48,738 nucleotides of DNA, taken from contig NZ_CACSJA010000037.1 in the NCBI RefSeq assembly GCF_902706035.1, forward strand, positions 1-48,738, in the 5' to 3' direction. The notes under the pieces are model-generated. The model was given only the letters and a program-made list of their open reading frames with translations. It searched no databases and was not told the origin of the DNA. Below are positions 1 through 7,397 of this stretch, piece by piece (position 1 is the stretch's first letter; each line of letters opens with the position of its first letter). Made by a program: the position numbers and the translations under genes. This stretch comes from Pantoea sp. 18069 (GTDB lineage: Bacteria; Pseudomonadota; Gammaproteobacteria; Burkholderiales; Burkholderiaceae_C).

Positions 1-811
1 GACAGCCCCACCGCCGCCGCCGGTCGTCGCGCCACCACCGCCGCCACCGCCCGTGGTGCAAAAGGACGACGACCACGAAGCCGAGATTGCGCTCGAACGC
101 AAGAAAAAGCGCGAGCAGGCGGAAAAGGCCGAGCGCGAGCGCGAGGAAAAGGCGCGCGAGCAGCGTGAAAAGCTCGCAGCCGAAAGAAAGGAACGCCTGG
201 AGAAGGAAAAGGCCGAAAAGGCCGAGCAAGCCAGGATAGAGCGGGCCAGGGTGGAGAAAGCCGAGAAGGCCAAGGCCGAAAGGGAAGAAAAGGCGCGCGC
301 GGAAAAGGCCGAGAAGGAAGAAAAGGCCAAGGCAGACAAAGCCAGGGCCGACAAGGCCGCCGCAGACAAGCGCAAGAAGGAAGAAGCGGCCCAGGAAGCC
401 AGGGCCGCGGAAGCGCGTCGCGCCGCCAACCTCGAGCGCATGCGGGCCCAGGCAGGCGCGGGCTCAGAAACCGCCAGGGGCAGCGCCGAACGCGGCAGCA
501 GCCCGAACCAGGGCCAGGGCAATGGCTCGTCGTCGGGCGGGCCATCGGCCGGCTACGGCGCCAAGGTCGCAGCCAAGGTCAAGCCCAATATCGTCTACCC
601 CGACGATATCGCCGGCAACCCGCGCGCCGAAGTCGCGGTACGCACTTCGCCCGATGGCACCATCGTCAGCGTGCGCGTGACCCAGTCCAGCGGCAACCCC
701 GCCTGGGACCAGGCCGTGGTGCGCGCGCTGCACAAGACCGATACGCTGCCGCGCGACACCGATGGACGCGTGCCGAGTTCGTTGACGATCGGGTTCAGGC
801 CAAGAGACTGA
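1..811 (+). CDS. tolA: TolA/TonB-like envelope protein, 3' part
   Basis: The reading frame is open from base 2, so the start lies upstream of the window and 269 codons are visible. The visible part begins with a proline/valine-rich stretch. It continues as a long Lys/Glu/Ala-rich segment (about residues 25-150) that should form a charged alpha-helical rod, then a Gly/Ser-rich linker. It ends with a domain of about 75 residues (PNIVYPDDI to the C-terminus) that matches the TonB/TolA C-terminal fold. TolA spans the periplasm and links the TolQR motor to the Pal/TolB complex. The helical middle favours TolA over TonB, but the proline-rich start is also TonB-like. No tolB or pal follows; the next gene is unrelated, so if this is the tol operon it stops here. 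Confidence 0.75.
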   Translation, partial: TAPPPPPVVAPPPPPPPVVQKDDDHEAEIALERKKKREQAEKAEREREEKAREQREKLAAERKERLEKEKAEKAEQARIERARVEKAEKAKAEREEKARAEKAEKEEKAKADKARADKAAADKRKKEEAAQEARAAEARRAANLERMRAQAGAGSETARGSAERGSSPNQGQGNGSSSGGPSAGYGAKVAAKVKPNIVYPDDIAGNPRAEVAVRTSPDGTIVSVRVTQSSGNPAWDQAVVRALHKTDTLPRDTDGRVPSSLTIGFRPRD

Positions 812-815
812 TTCA

Positions 816-965
816 CCCCCTGAGCCGCTCACGCCGGATGGCCGGCCCCGGCTTCCCCCTCTCATCCTTCGGTGGAGGGGGGCGGCCGGCCAGGCGCGGC
901 CGGCCAGGCGCGCCCGGCCAGGGACGGCAGCCTCGCTGCGGGGCGGCCCTTGCTCGCTGCCCCCA
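816..965. repeat. dispersed intergenic repeat, copy A
   Basis: This GC-rich block starts with CCCCCTGAGCCGCT, contains CCGGCTTCCCCCTCTCA and TTCGGTGGAGGGGGGCG, and ends with TGCGGGGCGGCCCTTGCTCG. The same segments recur in the same order at 41459-41579. Copy A is longer because a 14-base unit (GGCCGGCCAGGCGC) is duplicated near 885-912. The paired CCCCCTCTC and GGAGGGGG segments can form a stem. Families of such repeats downstream of genes are common in Comamonadaceae. The rest of the spacer (966-1135) shows no gene; it should carry the trhP promoter. Confidence 0.8.
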
Positions 966-1135
966 TGCTAGAGCGCGCCAGCATTAAACGCCTTGCCCAG
1001 AATTTAGAATTCTTTCGCCCTGAACCCTGGACCGAAGTATCGAAAGGTGTTTCAGGGCGAAGCGCCAGCGCAACATTGGTCGCTGCCTGAGCCCATCGTC
1101 TCACGCGATTTCTCGCAATCAAGGACAATTGCGCC

Positions 1136-2500
1136 ATGCCTCTCAAAGCCCCCGAACTTCTGCTGCCTGCCGGCTCGCTCGACAAGATGCGCGCCGCCTA
1201 TGACTTTGGCGCCGACGCCATCTACGCGGGCCAGCCCCGCTACTCGCTGCGCGCGCGCAACAACGAGTTCCGCCTCGAACAGATAGGCCAGGGCATTGCC
1301 GAAGCCCATGCGCGCGGCAAGAAATTCTTCGTCACCAGCAACTTGCTGCCGCACAACGACAAGGTGCGCACCTATCTGCGCGACATGGAGCCGGTGATTG
1401 CGTTCAAGCCCGACGCGCTGATCATGGCCGACCCCGGCCTGATGATGATGGTGCGCGAGAAGTGGCCCGAAGTGCCCATCCACATCTCGGTGCAGGCCAA
1501 TACCGTCAACTATGCCGCCGTCAAATTCTGGCAGCGCATGGGCATCGCCCGCATCATCCTGTCGCGCGAACTGAGCCTGGACGAGATCGAGAAGATCCGC
1601 CAGGAATGCCCCGACATGGAACTCGAAGTGTTCGTGCATGGCGCGCTGTGCATCGCCTACTCGGGCCGCTGCCTGCTGTCGGGCTACTTCAACCGCCGTG
1701 ACCCGAATCAGGGCACCTGCACCAATGCCTGCCGCTGGAACTACGCGACCCAGGAAACCGCGGTGGACCCGAACACCGGCGAAGCCATGCCGCTGAAGAT
1801 GGAAGGCGATTTCGACTTCGCCAAGGCCCAGCAGGAAGCCGAAACCGGCTTTTCGGCCTGCAGCAGCGAGCCGCGCCACCCCAAGGCCGACAACGTCTAC
1901 CTGCTCGAAGAGCAGGGCCGCCCGGGCGAGCTGATGCCCATCATGGAAGATGAGCACGGCACCTACATCATGAACAGCAAGGACCTGCGCGCCATCGAGC
2001 ACATCGACCGGCTCACGAAGATCGGCGTCGATTCGCTGAAGATCGAAGGCCGCACCAAGTCGCTGTACTACGTCTCGCGCACCGCCCAGACCTACCGCCG
2101 CGCGATCGACGACGCCGTCGCCGGCCGGCCGTTCAACCCGAATCTGATCACCGAACTCGAAGGCCTGGCCAACCGGGGTTACACCAGCGGCTTCCTCGAA
2201 CGCCGCCCCGCGCAGGACTACCAGAACTACGAGACCGGCCACTCGGTTCTTCAGCGCAGCCACTTCGTCGGCGAAGTGCGCGGCTGGGCCGACGGCCTGG
2301 CCGAGATCGAGACCAAGAACCGCTTCTCCGTGGGCGACACGCTGGAAATCATCCACCCCAGCGGCAACCGCCAGGTGCTGCTCGAGAAGATGTTCAACAT
2401 GGAAGGCGAGCCCGTGACCGTGGCCCAGGGCAACCCGATCCGCGTGCGCATTCCGCTCGAAGGCCCGGTGGACGGCGCCTTGATTGCCCGCCTGCTCTGA
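1136..2500 (+). CDS. trhP: prephenate-dependent tRNA uridine(34) hydroxylase protein TrhP (U32 family)
   Basis: The 454-residue product has the length of E. coli YegQ/TrhP (about 453). It opens with the family signature APELLLPAGSLDKMRAA. The U32 peptidase-like region contains four cysteines at residues 172, 179, 195 and 199 in the pattern expected for iron-sulfur binding (HGALCIAYSGRC, then GTCTNACRWNY). TrhP acts with prephenate to form 5-hydroxyuridine at the tRNA wobble position; despite the family name it is not thought to act as a protease. The ATG at 1136 follows a non-coding spacer and begins exactly at the conserved N-terminus. The gene stands alone on this strand, 70 bases before the next start. 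Confidence 0.9.
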   Translation: MPLKAPELLLPAGSLDKMRAAYDFGADAIYAGQPRYSLRARNNEFRLEQIGQGIAEAHARGKKFFVTSNLLPHNDKVRTYLRDMEPVIAFKPDALIMADPGLMMMVREKWPEVPIHISVQANTVNYAAVKFWQRMGIARIILSRELSLDEIEKIRQECPDMELEVFVHGALCIAYSGRCLLSGYFNRRDPNQGTCTNACRWNYATQETAVDPNTGEAMPLKMEGDFDFAKAQQEAETGFSACSSEPRHPKADNVYLLEEQGRPGELMPIMEDEHGTYIMNSKDLRAIEHIDRLTKIGVDSLKIEGRTKSLYYVSRTAQTYRRAIDDAVAGRPFNPNLITELEGLANRGYTSGFLERRPAQDYQNYETGHSVLQRSHFVGEVRGWADGLAEIETKNRFSVGDTLEIIHPSGNRQVLLEKMFNMEGEPVTVAQGNPIRVRIPLEGPVDGALIARLL

Positions 2501-2570
2501 GCCGGCGGCACAGTCCACCCTACCCTGTGGGCTGCCTTTGCAGCCCCTTTCTTTTTTCTGCGTCCACCCC

Positions 2571-3380
2571 ATGAATATTGTTGTCAACGAAGAACTCAAG
2601 GCCTATATCGATCCGCTGAGCGCCGATGAACACGAAGCGCTGGAGCGCAGCATTCTTGCCGAAGGCTGCCGCGACGCGCTGGTGCTGTGGGGCGACCTGC
2701 TGGTCGACGGCCACAACCGCCACGGCATCTGCGTCAAGCACGGCCTGCCGTTCGAGACCGTGCAGGCCACGCATTTCCAGAACATGGACGACGTCCACCT
2801 GTGGATGATCGACCAGCACCTGGGCCGGCGCAGCGTGTCCGACTTCCAGCGCGGCGTGCTCGCGCTGCGCAAGCGCGAGATCGTTGCCGCGCGCCGCGCC
2901 AAAGCCGCTGAACTGGCGCCCGCGCCCGCCGATGCTGCGGCGGCCGGCGCCGCCCCGGCCGAACCCACGCCCGACGACCAGGCCATGGCCACGCGCGAAG
3001 CGCTGGCGCGCGTGGCGCGCCTGAGCAGCACCCAGGTCAAGCAGATCGAGACCATCCAGCAAAAAGCCACGCCCGAAGTCGTGGCCGCCGTGAAGGCCGG
3101 CGATATCTCGATCAACGCCGCAGCCGCCGTGGCGCAACTGCCCGCCGAGGAACAGGTGGCCGCGGCCGCCGCGGGCAAGGACGAACTCAAGCAGGCCGCC
3201 AAGCGCGTGCGCGAATCCAGGAAGAAGCCGCGCGATGCGGCTGCCGACGACAGCGCGCCGGCCGAAGAACATGTAGACGTCGCCGCCTTGCAGCAGCGCG
3301 TAGCGACGCTGGAGCAGGAAAATGGCATGCTGCGCCAGCAAATCAAGGCCCTGCAGGAAATGCTCCAGGAAAGGGCTTGA
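2571..3380 (+). CDS. ParB-like nuclease-domain protein (chromosomal, orphan)
   Basis: The 269-residue product starts MNIVVNEELKAYIDPLSADE. Its N-terminal 100 residues resemble the ParB/Srx-type nuclease domain, including the motif ILAEGCRDALVLWGDLLVDGHNR around residues 35-57. A middle Ala/Arg-rich segment (about 100-145) resembles a linker. Residues 145-200 look like the helical KorB/ParB DNA-binding part (LARVARLSSTQVKQIETI). The C-terminus (about 240-269) is a short coiled coil (LQQRVATLEQENGMLRQQIKALQ). The frame is open further upstream, but the ATG at 2571 is where the conserved sequence begins. No parA partner or centromere-like repeat is nearby, so a role in segregation is doubtful. 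Such proteins are often annotated as plasmid replication/partition related. Confidence 0.65.
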   Translation: MNIVVNEELKAYIDPLSADEHEALERSILAEGCRDALVLWGDLLVDGHNRHGICVKHGLPFETVQATHFQNMDDVHLWMIDQHLGRRSVSDFQRGVLALRKREIVAARRAKAAELAPAPADAAAAGAAPAEPTPDDQAMATREALARVARLSSTQVKQIETIQQKATPEVVAAVKAGDISINAAAAVAQLPAEEQVAAAAAGKDELKQAAKRVRESRKKPRDAAADDSAPAEEHVDVAALQQRVATLEQENGMLRQQIKALQEMLQERA

Positions 3381-3411
3381 TCTTTTTTTCCTTCCTTTTT
3401 CACGGGATGCC

Positions 3412-4539
3412 ATGACCGCCTTGTTCTCCCCCCTGCCCCTGGGCAATGTCGAACTGTCCAACCGCATCGTGATCGCGCCGATGTGCACCTACAGCGCCGC
3501 CGAGGGCTGCGCCACCGACTGGCATCTGATGCACTACGGCCAGTTGGCCCAGTCGGGCGCAGGCCTGCTGATCGTCGAATCGACGGCCGTCGAAGCCATG
3601 GGGCGCATCAGCCCCTGGGACCTGGGGCTGTGGAGCGACGCGAGCGAAGCCGCGATGCGCCCGGTGGTCGAACATGTGTGCCGCTTCAGCGGCATCAAGC
3701 TGGGCGTGCAGCTCAACCACGCGGGCCGCAAGGCGTCCAGCCTGCAGCCCTGGGCCGGCGGCGGTCCCCTGCCCCAGGACCAGGCCTGGCCGACGGTGGG
3801 GCCAAGCGCCCTGTCGGCTGCGCCCGAAGTACCCATGCCCGCGGCCGCGACGCTGGCCGATCTCGTGCGCATCAAGAAAGCCTTCGTCGACGCGGCGCTG
3901 CGCGCGCAGCGCCTGGGCTATGACCTGATCGAGCTGCACGCGGCCCATGGCTATCTGCTGCACCAGTTCCTGTCGCCGCTGTCCAACCAGCGCACCGACA
4001 ACTATGGCGGCAGCCTCGAGAACCGCCTGCGCCTGCTGCTCGAAGTGTTCGCCGCGGTGCGCGCGGCGCTGCCGGACAGCCTGCCCGTGGGCGTGCGCAT
4101 TTCGGCCATGGACTGGATCGAAGGCGGCTGGGACGTGGAGCAAAGTGCGGTGCTGGCCAAGGAACTGCAGGCGCTGGGCTCGGCCTTCCTGCATGTGTCC
4201 AGCGGCGGGCTGAGCCCGGCGCAGAAGATCCCGGTGGGCCCGGGCTACCAGTTGCCGCTGGCGCGCGCGCTGCGGGCGCAGCTCACGATGCCGGTGATAG
4301 GCGTGGGCCTGATCACCGATCCGCTGCAGGCCCAGGCTGCGCTCGATGCCGGCGATGCCGACGCGATCGCCATCGCGCGCGCCGCGCTGTTCAACCCACG
4401 CTGGCCCTGGCATGCGGCCCAGGTGCTGGGCGCGCAGGTCACGGCCGCTGCGCCTTATCTGCGCGGCGAGCCGCATGGCGCGCGCGGGCTGTTCGCGCCG
4501 CTGGCTCCGGCTGCGGCTGCGGCTGCGGCTGCGGCCTGA
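3412..4539 (+). CDS. NADH:flavin oxidoreductase, Old Yellow Enzyme family (YqjM-like)
   Basis: The 375-residue product forms an FMN-binding TIM barrel. The start ATG at 3412 lies 31 bases after the previous stop and begins MTALFSPLPLGNVELSNRIV, the usual OYE N-terminus. Cys25 in IAPMCTYSA is the cysteine that tunes FMN in YqjM-type enzymes. The active-site motif HAAHGYLLHQFLSPLSNQ and the adjacent TDNYGGSLENR are intact. These enzymes reduce activated C=C bonds using NAD(P)H; the natural substrate is unknown. The last residues are a run of alanines encoded by a hexanucleotide repeat, which lengthens the tail beyond the family core. Confidence 0.88.
   Translation: MTALFSPLPLGNVELSNRIVIAPMCTYSAAEGCATDWHLMHYGQLAQSGAGLLIVESTAVEAMGRISPWDLGLWSDASEAAMRPVVEHVCRFSGIKLGVQLNHAGRKASSLQPWAGGGPLPQDQAWPTVGPSALSAAPEVPMPAAATLADLVRIKKAFVDAALRAQRLGYDLIELHAAHGYLLHQFLSPLSNQRTDNYGGSLENRLRLLLEVFAAVRAALPDSLPVGVRISAMDWIEGGWDVEQSAVLAKELQALGSAFLHVSSGGLSPAQKIPVGPGYQLPLARALRAQLTMPVIGVGLITDPLQAQAALDAGDADAIAIARAALFNPRWPWHAAQVLGAQVTAAAPYLRGEPHGARGLFAPLAPAAAAAAAAA
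4507..4537. repeat. hexanucleotide repeat (GGCTGC)n inside a coding end
   Basis: About five consecutive copies of GGCTGC lie at the 3' end of the oxidoreductase gene and encode alternating alanines just before its TGA stop. Gain or loss of a unit would change tail length by two residues without shifting the frame. Confidence 0.85.
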
Positions 4540-4605
4540 AGCGTTTTCACACGCAGTGGTCTGAAGCAAGACGCTCGTGGACGGATACCCTGCGCCAAAC
4601 CACAG

Positions 4606-5376
4606 CTAGAGACTGCGCATTGCGCGCTGGCAGATGCGGCGCGTCGCGGCGCTCGCCTCGCCCTGCAGCCACTGCGCGCACAGCGCACGCACCCAGTCCG
4701 GCTGGTCCTTGGCCGCATCGTTGAGCCAGTTGGCGACCGAATCCTGCACATAGACCGACGGGTCGGCACGCAGCGGCGCCAGCAGTGGCAACGCGCGCCC
4801 GGGCTGCTGCTTGAGCGCTGCAATATGCGCGCACCACACGCCGCGCGGGCGCAGCGCCTCGCAGGCAAAGCGGCGCAGACGCTCGGATGGCGCAGGGGTC
4901 CACAAGACAAGCTGAGCGACCGACGCATCAAGCTCCGCCGCCAGGTGGGGTCGCACCGCCATCCAGGCCCATTCGCGCACACCGAAATGCGCATCGTCGG
5001 CCAGCGGCCGTATCGCTTCGAGCCGCGCGGCGAGATCGAGGCCGGGCTGGGCGCCGACCATGAAGCAGGCCCAGCCACGCACGGTGTCCGAGGCATGGCT
5101 GCGGCAGGCATCGATGCCCGCGCTGCCCAGCGCGTCGAACAGCAGACTGCCGATGCCGCCCATGCGCTGCAAGATGCCGCGCTCGCAAACCTGGGCCGCG
5201 GCCTGCTGGACCGATGCCGGCAACGCGGGGAATACCGCGCGCAGCAGCTGCGCCTGGTCCACGGCCAGGCCTTCGACCAGCGTCGCGCTTTGCGCCGTGC
5301 CCAGGGACAGCGCGGTGCGCAACGCCTCGGTAATATCGGTGCCGCGGCGCGCGCCCTTGCGCGCAGCCTGCGTCAT
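4606..5376 (-). CDS. HEAT-repeat protein, DNA alkylation repair-like
   Basis: The 256-residue product is almost entirely helical. It contains repeated units such as VRGWACFMVGAQ, FGVREWAWMAVRPHL and LRRFACEALRPRGVW, as expected for HEAT-like repeats of the AlkD/COG4335 type. Family members bind DNA, and some are DNA glycosylases. I cannot confirm the catalytic Asp and Arg of AlkD here, so enzymatic activity is open. The ATG at 5376 overlaps the TGA of the upstream MarR gene (ATGA), which implies translational coupling. The longer in-frame extension upstream has no recognisable sequence and was rejected as the start. Confidence 0.6.
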   Translation of the reverse strand: MTQAARKGARRGTDITEALRTALSLGTAQSATLVEGLAVDQAQLLRAVFPALPASVQQAAAQVCERGILQRMGGIGSLLFDALGSAGIDACRSHASDTVRGWACFMVGAQPGLDLAARLEAIRPLADDAHFGVREWAWMAVRPHLAAELDASVAQLVLWTPAPSERLRRFACEALRPRGVWCAHIAALKQQPGRALPLLAPLRADPSVYVQDSVANWLNDAAKDQPDWVRALCAQWLQGEASAATRRICQRAMRSL

Positions 5377-5882
5377 GGCGCGTCCCCCTCGCCGCGTGCG
5401 GCCAGACCCGTGGCCACCTTGTCGAGCAGGCCCGCGAGCTGGCCGCGTTCCGCCTCGGAAAGTCCTCCGAACAAGCCTGCAATCCATTCACTGTGCCGGG
5501 CCACGACCACCTGCGCCAATTGCCGGCCCTTGCCCGTCAAGCGCACGCGCAACGCGCGCCGGTCGGCAGCGTCGGCATGGCGCGCGATCAATGCATCGCG
5601 TTCGAGTCCGTCGAGCAGGCCCGTGACCGTCGCACGCGTCACGCCGGCCTGCTCGGCCAACTGGTGCGGCGCGAGTCCATCACCGGCCGCATCCAGCAAG
5701 AAAAGCAGCACGAAGCGCCCTTCGGACAGGCCATGCAGCGCGAGCAGACGCGCGCAGTCGCGATCGATCGCCCCGGCAAGCGACAGCGTCTGAAAGCACA
5801 GCCGGATGCGCTCCTGCCCTGGCAGCGCGCGCCGCTCGGCTTCGCTCAGCAGCGCCTGGTATTTTTGTTCAAGTGGATACAT
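5373..5882 (-). CDS. MarR-family transcriptional regulator
   Basis: The 169-residue product has the MarR layout: an N-terminal helix, a winged helix-turn-helix at about residues 50-110 (LAPHQLAEQAGVTRATVTGLLDGLERDALIARHADAADRRALRVRLTGKG has the typical recognition helix and the DRR wing motif), and C-terminal dimerisation helices. It is the first gene of a two-gene unit and overlaps the HEAT-repeat gene by four bases. The unit may respond to a small toxic ligand, but no ligand can be inferred. Confidence 0.85.
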   Translation of the reverse strand: MYPLEQKYQALLSEAERRALPGQERIRLCFQTLSLAGAIDRDCARLLALHGLSEGRFVLLFLLDAAGDGLAPHQLAEQAGVTRATVTGLLDGLERDALIARHADAADRRALRVRLTGKGRQLAQVVVARHSEWIAGLFGGLSEAERGQLAGLLDKVATGLAARGEGDAP

Positions 5883-5931
5883 TCCACCATACTATATGCC
5901 GCCTAATCAAATACCCATGAAAATGGGCAAA

Positions 5932-5965
5932 AAAATACTCCAGGACCAATGTCATGGAGTATTTT
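5932..5965 (-). terminator. Rho-independent terminator of the short minus-strand transcript
   Basis: Arms AAAATACTCCA (5932-5942) and TGGAGTATTTT (5955-5965) form a perfect 11-bp inverted repeat with a 12-base loop. On the minus strand the stem is followed by a run of T (bases 5935 down to 5929), as required for intrinsic termination. The plus-strand side also ends in TTTT, so weak bidirectional action is possible. Confidence 0.7.
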
Positions 5966-6037
5966 GTCCCGGACCCGTTGCCGTGTCCGTGCGCATGCGT
6001 GGCCTCAGGGCCGACCGCCGCGCAAGCACATCCGAAA

Positions 6038-6115
6038 TTACTGGTTGGCGAGACCGATGTGGGCTTCGCGGTAGTCGGCGATGAAAGTGATCAGGGTATT
6101 GATGGCTTGACGCAT
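6038..6115 (-). CDS. 25-codon small ORF in a likely independent transcript
   Basis: An ATG at 6115 is preceded by GAAAG and opens a 25-residue reading frame. It begins MRQAINTLITFIADYREAH and ends LANQ before a TAA stop. A plausible -10 element (TATACT, bases 6214-6209 on the minus strand) lies about 95 bases upstream. An intrinsic terminator (5932-5965) lies about 70 bases downstream, so the ORF would sit in an RNA of roughly 270 bases. The product would be a short amphipathic helix. I do not recognise a family. Neighbouring bases are less GC-rich than the flanking genes. It could instead be a non-coding RNA in which the ORF is incidental. Confidence 0.4.
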   Translation of the reverse strand: MRQAINTLITFIADYREAHIGLANQ

Positions 6116-6290
6116 GGTGTGCTTTCTATGAGATGCACTCAAAACAACTGGCGGCTAGCATCCCAACACCACCAGAGCGGGAAACCTAAGTAGTAACCCG
6201 TAGCCCCAAGTATAAACCCTATACGCGTTTTTACGCAGTCAGTGCCACAAAACAACATGGTAAGCATGTGGAATTGTCACAACAGCATCA

Positions 6291-6316
6291 AAAACGGGAG
6301 CCAAGGCTCCCGTTTT
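6291..6316 (-). terminator. terminator after the Bug receptor gene
   Basis: AAAACGGGAGCC and GGCTCCCGTTTT form a perfect 12-bp stem with a two-base AA centre, flanked by A on one side and T on the other. It begins 31 bases beyond the stop codon of the receptor gene at 6347 and is the natural end of that minus-strand operon. Confidence 0.85.
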
Positions 6317-6346
6317 CTCTGCGCTGGCTGCGGCTGCAGCCTTGCA

Positions 6347-7345
6347 TCAGCCTTCGGCCGTGAACCCCACGCGCTGCACGATAGGGCCCCACTTCGCGAC
6401 TTCGGATTTCACCAGCGCGGCGAGTTCGGCGGGCGTGGAAGACATGGCTTCGAGGCCGAAGATCGCGAGGCTGTCGGCCACTTCCTTCGAGGCCAGCGCG
6501 CTGCGCATATGGCCGTTGAGGCGTTGCACCAGCTCGGGCGCGGCCTTGGCGGGCAGGAAGAAGGCAAACCATTCGCTGTGCGCCATGTCGGCATAGCCCT
6601 GCTCGACCAGCGTCGGCACCTGAGGCGCAAAACGGCTGCGGCGCTGGCCGCTGACGCCCAGGATGCGGATCTTCCCGCTGGGCAGGTGCTGCAGCATGTC
6701 GCCCACGGGGCCGCAGACCGCCGAGACATTGCCCCCGAGCATGTCGAGCAGCGCGGGCTGGGTGCCGCGGTAGCCCGCGTGCTTGAGGTCCACGCCGGCA
6801 TGCTGGCCGAGCAGCGCGCCGATGAAGTGCGGCGTCGATCCCGGCGCGGGCGAGCCGAAGTTCGCGCCCAGCGGATTGGCCTTGGCCCAGGCCATGAACT
6901 CGCGCACATTGGTCACATGTGCGGGCACCGCGGGGCCGACCGCGAAGCCGAAATCGAACACGCAGCCCAGCGACACCGGCGTCAGATCGGTGACCGGGTC
7001 ATAGGCGAGCTTCTTGTAGATATGCGGATAGATGGCCAGCATGGACGTGGGCGTCTGCAGCATGGTCGAGCCGTCGGCGGGCCGGCCCTTGACGTAGTTG
7101 ATCGCGATCTGGCCGCCCGCGCCCGTGCGGTTTTCGACCACCGCCATCTTCGCGTAGCCCGGCGCCAGATGGGTCGCGACGCGCCGGCAGATCGCGTCCG
7201 ACGTGCCGCCCGCGGCAAAGCCCGTGATGATGTTGAGGCTCTCGAGCGCTGCCTGGGCATGGGCCTGCATTCCCAGGCTGGCCAACAGGGCACCGGCGCC
7301 GCCCGCGCCCGCAGCGCCCAGCCATTCACGTCGATTCAAAGTCAT
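6347..7345 (-). CDS. Bug/TctC-family tripartite tricarboxylate receptor
   Basis: The 332-residue product begins with a secretion signal carrying two arginines (MTLNRREWLGAAGAGGAGAL), which could be Tat-type. The mature part has the Bug-fold hallmarks ITGFAAGGTSD, VVENRTGAGGQI and GYADMAHSEWFAFFLPA. These periplasmic receptors bind carboxylates or other small acids. No TctA or TctB membrane genes are in the window. The gene follows the IlvD/Edd dehydratase by 52 bases on the same strand, so they are probably co-transcribed and may share a substrate such as a sugar acid or hydroxy acid. Confidence 0.9.
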   Translation of the reverse strand: MTLNRREWLGAAGAGGAGALLASLGMQAHAQAALESLNIITGFAAGGTSDAICRRVATHLAPGYAKMAVVENRTGAGGQIAINYVKGRPADGSTMLQTPTSMLAIYPHIYKKLAYDPVTDLTPVSLGCVFDFGFAVGPAVPAHVTNVREFMAWAKANPLGANFGSPAPGSTPHFIGALLGQHAGVDLKHAGYRGTQPALLDMLGGNVSAVCGPVGDMLQHLPSGKIRILGVSGQRRSRFAPQVPTLVEQGYADMAHSEWFAFFLPAKAAPELVQRLNGHMRSALASKEVADSLAIFGLEAMSSTPAELAALVKSEVAKWGPIVQRVGFTAEG

Positions 7346-7397
7346 GTATTTCTTTCTTGGTATTGATGGAAACAGACGCGCAAGGCCGCCCTCTCGT

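Noticed and set aside
2571..3380. Idea that the ParB-like gene marks an integrated plasmid.
   Set aside because: No parA, replication gene, integrase or base-composition change is visible; flanking genes are ordinary chromosomal ones.
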